From: Luedemannella flava
GTDB taxonomy: Bacteria > Actinomycetota > Actinomycetes > Mycobacteriales > Micromonosporaceae
Assembly (NCBI RefSeq): GCF_039528515.1
Contig: NZ_BAAALT010000004.1
Span: 4,478 to 68,477, forward strand
Reading direction: 5' to 3'
DNA: 64,000 nucleotides
Numbering within the stretch: the first letter of the stretch is position 1; each line of letters starts with the position of its first letter. Shown here in pieces: positions 59,455-64,000 of this stretch. The notes beneath the pieces were generated by a model, which worked only from the letters and a program-made list of their open reading frames with translations, had not been told where the DNA came from and searched no databases. The translations under genes and the position numbers were made by a program.

Positions 59455-60210
59455 GTGGCATCGGAGTCACCCGGCACCAGCGTGCCGCCCAGCTTCGTGA
59501 CCGCCGTCGGGCACCCCGTGCGGTGGCGGCTGCTCGGTGAGTTGGCCCGCGGTGACCTCGCTGTGCACGAGTTGACCGCGTTGCTCGGTCAGCCGCAGAA
59601 CCTGGTCTCGTACCATCTGCGCAAACTTCGCACGGTCGACTTGGTGACCGCCCGGCGCAGCAGCGCGGACGGCCGCGACACCTACTACTCGCTGGACCTC
59701 GCCCACTGCGGGGATCTGCTCGCCGCCGCCGGCGCCGCACTGCACCCCGGGCTGGCGCTCGGTCGTCCGACGCCCGCCGGCTCAGCGGGCGGGCGGGTGC
59801 TGTTCGTCTGTACGGGCAACAGTGCGCGCTCCCAGATGGCCGAAGCGCTGCTACGGCACCGCACCGCGGGTGCTGTGGAGGCTTACAGTGCCGGCAGTCG
59901 GCCCAGGCCGATCCATCCGCACGCGGTGACCGCGCTGGCGGCGCGCGGCATCGACCTGGCCGGGGCCCGGCCCAAACACTTCGACGAGGTGACCGGTCAG
60001 TCGTTCCACTATGTGATCACGTTGTGTGACAAGGTCAAAGAAATCTGCCCTGAGTTCCCCGACCATCCGCGACCGGTGCACTGGAGCATCCCGGACCCGG
60101 TCAACGACCCCGATGGCCTGGCAGCGTTCGAACGGGTCGCCGACAACCTCGCCGCCCGCATCGAGTTCCTGCTGCACGCCCTCGCCGACCAGCAGAGGAA
60201 GGCCTCATGA
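59455..60210 (+). CDS. ArsR repressor fused to arsenate reductase
   Basis: 251 residues. Residues 1-100 are a winged-helix ArsR domain ('VTAVGHPVRWRLLGELARGDLAVHELTALLGQPQNLVSYHLRKLRTVDLVTARRSSADGRDTYYSL'). Residues ~112-245 are a thioredoxin-type low-molecular-weight-phosphatase arsenate reductase. Its P-loop is 'VCTGNSARSQMAEALL', the 'ITLCDKVKEICPEF' Cys pair acts in the redox relay, and 'HWSIPDPV' carries the acid Asp. It would sense As(III)/Sb(III) and reduce arsenate to arsenite. The ArsR part lacks an obvious N-terminal CxC pair. No arsenite exporter is in the window. The next gene is coupled (ATGA). Confidence 0.92.
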   Translation: MASESPGTSVPPSFVTAVGHPVRWRLLGELARGDLAVHELTALLGQPQNLVSYHLRKLRTVDLVTARRSSADGRDTYYSLDLAHCGDLLAAAGAALHPGLALGRPTPAGSAGGRVLFVCTGNSARSQMAEALLRHRTAGAVEAYSAGSRPRPIHPHAVTALAARGIDLAGARPKHFDEVTGQSFHYVITLCDKVKEICPEFPDHPRPVHWSIPDPVNDPDGLAAFERVADNLAARIEFLLHALADQQRKAS

Positions 60211-60602
60211 CCAGCCCTACCGACGACGGCACCGTCAGCGTGCGTTACCTGGTCGACGACGTGGCCGCCGCGATCGACTTCTACACCACCCACCTCGGGT
60301 TCGCGTCGATCAGCACGTTCCTGCCAGCGTTCGCCGACGTCCGCCGCGGCAACCTACGGCTGCTGCTGTCCGGCCCGGCCAGCTCCGCCGGCCGGGCCAT
60401 GCCCGACGGGCGCCGTCCGCACCCCGGCGGCTGGAACCGTATCCACCTCATCGTCGCCGATATCGACGCGGAGGTGACCCGGCTGCGTGGGGCCGGCATC
60501 GCGTTCCGCAGCGACGTCATCACCGGCCCGGGTGGCAGACAGATCGTCCTGGACGACCCGGCGGGCAACCCCGTCGAGCTCTTCGAGCCCGCCCGTCACT
60601 GA
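60207..60602 (+). CDS. Glyoxalase/bleomycin-resistance family protein
   Basis: 131 residues, vicinal oxygen chelate fold: 'VRYLVDDVAAAIDFYTTHLGFA', 'GNLRLLLSGPASSAGRAMPDG', 'NRIHLIVADIDAEVTRLRGAGIAFR' and 'GPGGRQIVLDDPAGNPVELFEPA'. Overlaps the ArsR-ArsC stop. Proteins of this group in ars operons (ArsI-like or glyoxalase) act on organoarsenicals or thiol adducts, but the Cys pair of ArsI C-As lyase is not seen, so the role is open. Confidence 0.85.
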   Translation: MTSPTDDGTVSVRYLVDDVAAAIDFYTTHLGFASISTFLPAFADVRRGNLRLLLSGPASSAGRAMPDGRRPHPGGWNRIHLIVADIDAEVTRLRGAGIAFRSDVITGPGGRQIVLDDPAGNPVELFEPARH

Positions 60603-60780
60603 GGTACCCGCCATCCAGCACCGCGCGAATCTGGGCGCCGTTGACCACGCCGTGCGGAGGGGAAGGCGGCCGGGGCGACTCGCGGCGACCATCGCCACCG
60701 CGACGATGGCCCACTGCCGTGTGGCTGGAACCACGACAAGGCTGGGACAAAACGGTCAGACGCGCGGCAGGGGGTTCGCG

Positions 60781-61893
60781 CTACGTGGAGCTCGCCGTCG
60801 CGGTGCGGCGGGCACGGGTGGGCGGTGACGCGGCCGGGGCGGGCCCGGTTGATTCCCGTACGACCAGCTCGGGCTGGAAGACGATCTGCTGGTGGGCGTG
60901 GCGTTTGCTGTTCTGCGCCTCCTCGATGAGCAGTTGGGTGGCCGTGCGGCCCATGTTCTGCTTCGGCTGCGCGATGGTGGTCAGGGCCAGGGCGCTCTGC
61001 TCGGCCAGCTCGATGTCGTCGTAGCCCACGACGGAGACGTCGTGGGGGATGCGTACGCCGGCGCGCAGCAGGACCGCGGTGAGGCCCAGGGCGACCAGGT
61101 CGTTGCCGCAGACGATGCCCGTGCCGGGGAGGGTGCCGGTGGCGAGGAGGCGGTCGCCGATCAGGCGGCCGTCGCTGGTGTTGCCCTTGACGCCCTGCTC
61201 GATGACGGTGAGGGCCTCGGGCGGCAGGCCGTGGCGCGCCATCGCGCGGTGCACGCCCGCGAGGCGTTCCTGGTACTGCCGGACGGTCAGCGAGGCGGTG
61301 GCGAAGACGAGGCTGCGGTGGCCGAGGGAGATGAGGTGCTGCGCGGCCAGCTCGCCGCCGGCGATGTCGTCGGCGCGCACGGAGCAGTAGTTGGCCCGGG
61401 CGCTCTCGACCAGGACGACGGACGTGTTGCGTTGGCGCAGCCAGTCGATCTTCGAGGTCCCGTTGTCGACGGCGCTGATGAGCACGCCGAGGACCCGCTG
61501 CTCCTCGAGCACCTCCAGGTAGCGCTCCTCCTTCTCGCGGTCCTCGTCCGAGTTGCACAGGATGACGAGCAGTTCGTGCTCGCGGGCGACCTCCTCGGCG
61601 CCGCGCGCCAGCTCGGTGAAGAAGGGGTTGGCCACGTCCAGCACGACCAGCCCGATCGTGCGGGCACGCCCGCTGCGCATGAGCGCGGCCCCGGCGTTGC
61701 GGACGAAGCCCAGCTCATCGATGGCGCCGCGGATCCGTTCGCGCGTCGCGGCGGCCACCGAGTTGGGACGGTTCAAATAGTTGCTCACCGTGCCCAGACT
61801 GACGCCAGCCGCCGCCGCTACGTCCCGAATTGTCGGGGATGAGCCGCCTGATTCGGCACCAGCGGCGCTGTTCGGGCGACTCGACTGACTCAT
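60781..61893 (-). CDS. LacI-family regulator (rhamnose-type context)
   Basis: 370 residues. HTH 'TIRDVAAAAGVSLGTVSNYLNRPNSVAAATRERIRGAIDELGFVRNAGAALMRSGRARTIGLVVLDVANPFF', then a full ligand domain ('GVLISAVDNGTSK', 'VRADDIAGGELAAQHLISLGHRSLVF', 'VVGYDDIELAEQSALALTTIAQPKQNMG'). A Pro/Arg/Thr tail ends the protein. Downstream on the opposite strand lie remains of a sugar-binding protein and a rhamnose mutarotase, so it probably once controlled a rhamnose operon. It looks intact. Confidence 0.92.
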   Translation of the reverse strand: MSQSSRPNSAAGAESGGSSPTIRDVAAAAGVSLGTVSNYLNRPNSVAAATRERIRGAIDELGFVRNAGAALMRSGRARTIGLVVLDVANPFFTELARGAEEVAREHELLVILCNSDEDREKEERYLEVLEEQRVLGVLISAVDNGTSKIDWLRQRNTSVVLVESARANYCSVRADDIAGGELAAQHLISLGHRSLVFATASLTVRQYQERLAGVHRAMARHGLPPEALTVIEQGVKGNTSDGRLIGDRLLATGTLPGTGIVCGNDLVALGLTAVLLRAGVRIPHDVSVVGYDDIELAEQSALALTTIAQPKQNMGRTATQLLIEEAQNSKRHAHQQIVFQPELVVRESTGPAPAASPPTRARRTATASST

Positions 61894-62108
61894 GAAATCT
61901 CCCGTTAACGTATTGACTGGCCTGCGGCGGCGGAGCTCGCGTACCGATTGCGATTGAAACGGTACAGCTCCGGTGAGCCCGGCTCAACCCCTCATCTGCG
62001 CGGTCGCCCTGCACCGGTGGCCGAACACCCCGTTGAACTCTTTTATCTGGGAGCTCCGATGTGGCTCGTCCACACCGTACGACGTGGCCGCGCGGTTCCG
62101 GTTCCGGC

Positions 62109-62597
62109 ACCTTCACCGCTGCCGAGGTGGCGGCGGGTAGCGGACCGTACCAGGTCGAACCGCTGTTCGCGGTGCCCAAGACGCTGCCGAAGAAAGTGCC
62201 GGATCGCGAACGTCATGAACAGCGCCGTCTACAACCAGATCACCAAGGACGGCGCTAAAGTCGTCATGATCGATGGAACGTTCCCAGACGTGCCGCGCTG
62301 CGGCGTCCCGGACGAGCAGGTCGGCCAGCTCGCCATCAAGCAGCTCGGCGAGCCCGCCAAGGCGAAGATCGCCGGCGACTGGAAGGGCAAGAAGCTCCTC
62401 ATCGCCGGCATGACCGCGCCGAACTGCGGCCCGTGCGACGCCCGCGTGAAGGCCGCCTTCGCGCAGGCCAAGGCCGACTTGGGCGTGGGCGACGGGGACA
62501 CGTTCATGCTGACCCCGGCCGGCCAGGACCCGACCTCGGCCTCGCAGTCGACGTTCGCCGACTTCCTCACCGCGCACCCGGACAACGTCGTGCTCCG
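62109..62597 (+). pseudogene. Sugar ABC substrate-binding protein relic
   Basis: Pieces of a type-1 periplasmic sugar-binding protein in two frames. 'FTAAEVAAGSGPYQVEPLFAVPKTLPKKV' is the mature N-terminus. A deletion and frameshift lead to 'IANVMNSAVYNQITKDGAKVVMIDGTFPDVPRCGVPDEQVGQLAIKQLG', 'KGKKLLIAGMTAPNCGPCDARVKAAFAQAKADLGV' and 'STFADFLTAHPDNVV'. The signal peptide and both ends of the ligand domain are lost. It runs directly into the mutarotase relic. Confidence 0.7.
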
Positions 62598-62764
62598 GTG
62601 CTCGACCGGGTCTTCGGTTACGAGGTGGAGGACCCGGCGCGCTGGGAGTCCGGCGGGGGCAGCGAGCTGACGCTGCGCTGGTGGCGCTACATGGCCGAGA
62701 TCATGCCCAGCAACCCGGACAGCTCCCCGCTCGCCGACGAGGTCCGGGAGGTGTTCCACCTCGA
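62598..62764 (+). pseudogene. L-rhamnose mutarotase (RhaM), C-terminal relic
   Basis: The frame starting at 62598 gives 'VLDRVFGYEVEDPARWESGG' and 'LTLRWWRYMAEIMPSNPDSSPLADEVREVFHLD', the last half of an E. coli-type RhaM. The N-terminal half is missing and the usual stop after 'FHLD' has been lost. The joint to the binding-protein relic is a deletion of whatever lay between (normally permeases and ATPase). Confidence 0.7.
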
Positions 62765-63262
62765 TCAGCCGCGCCGTGGCGGCACGCGCGGGATCCACGC
62801 GGGAACGGCCAGCCGGTACGCCTCGTACTCGGCGCCGTACTGTTGCGCGAGCGTCGGTTCCTCGTACCACCGCACGAAGGCGGCCGTGACCGCCCAGAAG
62901 AACCCGGCGTACAGGATGAGTTCCCACCGGGCGAAGAGCAGGGCCTGTCCGACGATGACGACCAGCAACCCCGCGTACATCGGGTTGCGAACGTACCGGT
63001 TGAAGCCCGCCACGACCAGGTGCGTCGTCGGCGCCGCCGGCATCGGCGTGCCGCCGGCCCGCGCGAAGCGGGCGAACGCGGCGACGGGTGGGATCAGCCC
63101 GACCACGATGAGGACGCCGCCGAGCACCATGAGGGCGACCGGGTAGGTGTCCGGATCGGGCAGCCGCCACCGGGTGACGAACCACGGGCCGAGCCCGACC
63201 ACCGTGCCCGGGGCGGCCACGAAGAACGCCGCGCTGCCCAGGGCCGCCGACAGTTGACGCAT
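62765..63262 (-). CDS. Isoprenylcysteine carboxyl methyltransferase family membrane protein
   Basis: 165 residues with four hydrophobic segments. C-terminal ICMT/PEMT-type SAM motif: 'LVVAGFNRYVRNPMYAGLLVVIVGQALLFARWELILYAGFFWAVTAAFVRWYEEPTLAQQYGAEYEAYRLAVPAWIPRV'. Bacterial members are annotated as methyltransferases of unknown substrate. The gene looks intact. It lies 10 bases after lutC on the same strand and may be co-transcribed with it. Confidence 0.85.
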   Translation of the reverse strand: MRQLSAALGSAAFFVAAPGTVVGLGPWFVTRWRLPDPDTYPVALMVLGGVLIVVGLIPPVAAFARFARAGGTPMPAAPTTHLVVAGFNRYVRNPMYAGLLVVIVGQALLFARWELILYAGFFWAVTAAFVRWYEEPTLAQQYGAEYEAYRLAVPAWIPRVPPRRG

Positions 63263-63272
63263 CCACAGGTCC

Positions 63273-63875
63273 TTACTTGACCACGATCAGGTTGAGGGTT
63301 CGTGGACCGTGGACGCCCTCGACGCGGTTGAGCTCGATGTCGCTGGTCGCCGAGGGACCACTGATCCAGGTCTGCGGCCGCCCAGGGTCCAGCCGTCGCA
63401 GTGCCTCCGCTACCGTCCCGACGATCTGGTCGGACGTGACGACGCAGATGTGGCGGTCGGGGAGCAGGGTGAGCGCCCGACGGCCCTGGGCCACTCCGGC
63501 GTCGAGGATCACCGTGCCGGTCAGCGCGATGGCGACCGCGGCGCCGGTGAGCACGCCGTCGACGCCGTCCAGCTCGTCCGTCCGCAGTGGCGGATCGTCG
63601 GTGACCGTGTCGAGGCCCGCGATCCAGGCGGGCGGAAGGTCGGCGGGGACCGCGAGACGGCGGCCGTCGGCGGCGCGCGCGACCGCCTCCGGGAGGGCCT
63701 CCGGGTCGGTGATGGTCACGGTCGCCCGGTACTCGGCGGCCCGCTCCGCGAAGAGCGCCACGATGTCGACGTCGCCGGGGAGCTCCCGCGCGTACTCCCG
63801 AGGAGTTGAAAGGGTTGGCGGGCGGTCGGCGAGGGCCGTGCGGACGCGGGTGAGGATCTCGTCGCGGGCCGTCAT
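63273..63875 (-). CDS. lutC: LutC/YkgG-type lactate utilisation protein
   Basis: 200 residues, a LUD domain: 'ARDEILTRVRTALADRP', 'AVPADLPPAWI', 'GVDGVLTGAAVAIALTGTVILDAGVAQGRRALTLLPDRHICVVTSDQIVGTVAEALRRL' and 'TWISGPSATSDIELNRVEGVHGPRTLNLIVVK'. LutC is part of the LutABC iron-sulfur complex that oxidises L-lactate to pyruvate. The ATG at 63875 follows AAGGAG and overlaps the stop of the gene before it (ATGA). Lut genes sit in many actinobacterial rhamnose operons, where lactaldehyde-derived lactate must be used. Confidence 0.92.
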   Translation of the reverse strand: MTARDEILTRVRTALADRPPTLSTPREYARELPGDVDIVALFAERAAEYRATVTITDPEALPEAVARAADGRRLAVPADLPPAWIAGLDTVTDDPPLRTDELDGVDGVLTGAAVAIALTGTVILDAGVAQGRRALTLLPDRHICVVTSDQIVGTVAEALRRLDPGRPQTWISGPSATSDIELNRVEGVHGPRTLNLIVVK

Positions 63876-64000
63876 CGTGGGCTCCTTGTTGCGCGCCACC
63901 AGCGGCGGAACGACTGGCGGGCGGGTGGGGTGAGGTCGCGGGCGCCGAACCAGGCGCCCACCCAGCCGGGGCCGCGCAGGCGCAGGCGGCGGGCCCGGCC
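63872..64000 (-). CDS. lutB: LutB-type iron-sulfur protein, C-terminal end only
   Basis: The last 42 codons are visible ('RRLRLRGPGWVGAWFGARDLTPPARQSFRRWWR...'), an ending typical of LutB/YkgF. The gene continues beyond the right edge of the window. The call depends on the ending and on the overlap with lutC. Confidence 0.7.
   Translation of the reverse strand, partial: GRARRLRLRGPGWVGAWFGARDLTPPARQSFRRWWRATRSPR

Noticed and set aside
1..64000. CRISPR arrays, rRNA genes and insertion sequences
   Set aside because: No regularly spaced repeats, no rRNA-like stretches and no transposase motifs were seen, even in the decayed region.

Overview
The window is high-GC DNA from an actinomycete, most likely in or near the Micromonosporaceae (Actinoplanes-like). 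The reasons are strong G/C third positions, frequent GTG starts, ATGA/GTGA stop-start overlaps, a glycopeptide-type precursor gene set, and secreted glycosidases with ricin-B (CBM13) modules. The genus is inferred. No rRNA, intact tRNA, CRISPR array or insertion sequence was seen.

Region A (1-17140) is the edge of a non-ribosomal peptide cluster that continues to the left. It encodes export (the tail of an FtsX-type permease and a full-length ABC exporter), an alpha/beta hydrolase, and supply of shikimate precursors (DAHP synthase, AroH chorismate mutase). It also makes two non-proteinogenic amino acids: 4-hydroxyphenylglycine (HmaS, Hmo, aminotransferase) and 3,5-dihydroxyphenylglycine (DpgABCD plus the same aminotransferase). 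Regulators are a StrR-family protein and a large ATPase-LuxR protein. A near-perfect StrR-type operator lies in the hydrolase/DAHP synthase divergent region, and a weaker one precedes dpgA. No NRPS gene lies inside the window.

Region B (17166-31753) begins 25 bases after the cluster. It is a compact Propionibacterium-type Wood-Werkman (propionate) module: CoA-transferase, transcarboxylase 1.3S, a small accessory subunit, 12S and 5S on the minus strand; methylmalonyl-CoA mutase MutA/MutB and an in-frame MeaB-epimerase fusion on the plus strand; and a 1121-residue protein that I identify as PPi-dependent PEP carboxykinase. Together these cover the distinctive carboxyl-shuttling steps of propionate fermentation, or the reverse use of propionate.

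Region C (31754-41703) is largely a gene graveyard. Intact genes are bioY (biotin uptake), a SHOCT membrane protein, phosphoketolase and a CoA-binding protein. They lie among broken copies of nitronate monooxygenase, a P-loop protein, flavodoxin, a universal stress protein, a P-type ATPase, a GH6 cellulase and nitrate reductase gamma. The mix resembles the low-oxygen/dormancy loci of actinomycetes.

Region D (41704-48749) is an L-fucose-type operon: sugar ABC importer, fuconate dehydratase and fuconolactonase. A FadR-type GntR regulator and a rhamnose-mutarotase-family enzyme lie beside it, and a matching operator occurs at both ends. Region E (48759-58183) is a glycan-use locus: two secreted glycosidases with ricin-B modules, a LacI regulator, a sugar ABC importer and a cytoplasmic (alpha/alpha)6 glycosidase. 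It carries five perfect copies of a 12-bp palindrome. Region F (58350-64000) has a secreted protein of unknown function, an ArsR-arsenate reductase fusion with a glyoxalase-fold protein, a second LacI regulator, the wreck of a rhamnose uptake/mutarotase operon, an ICMT-like methyltransferase and lutC with the end of lutB.
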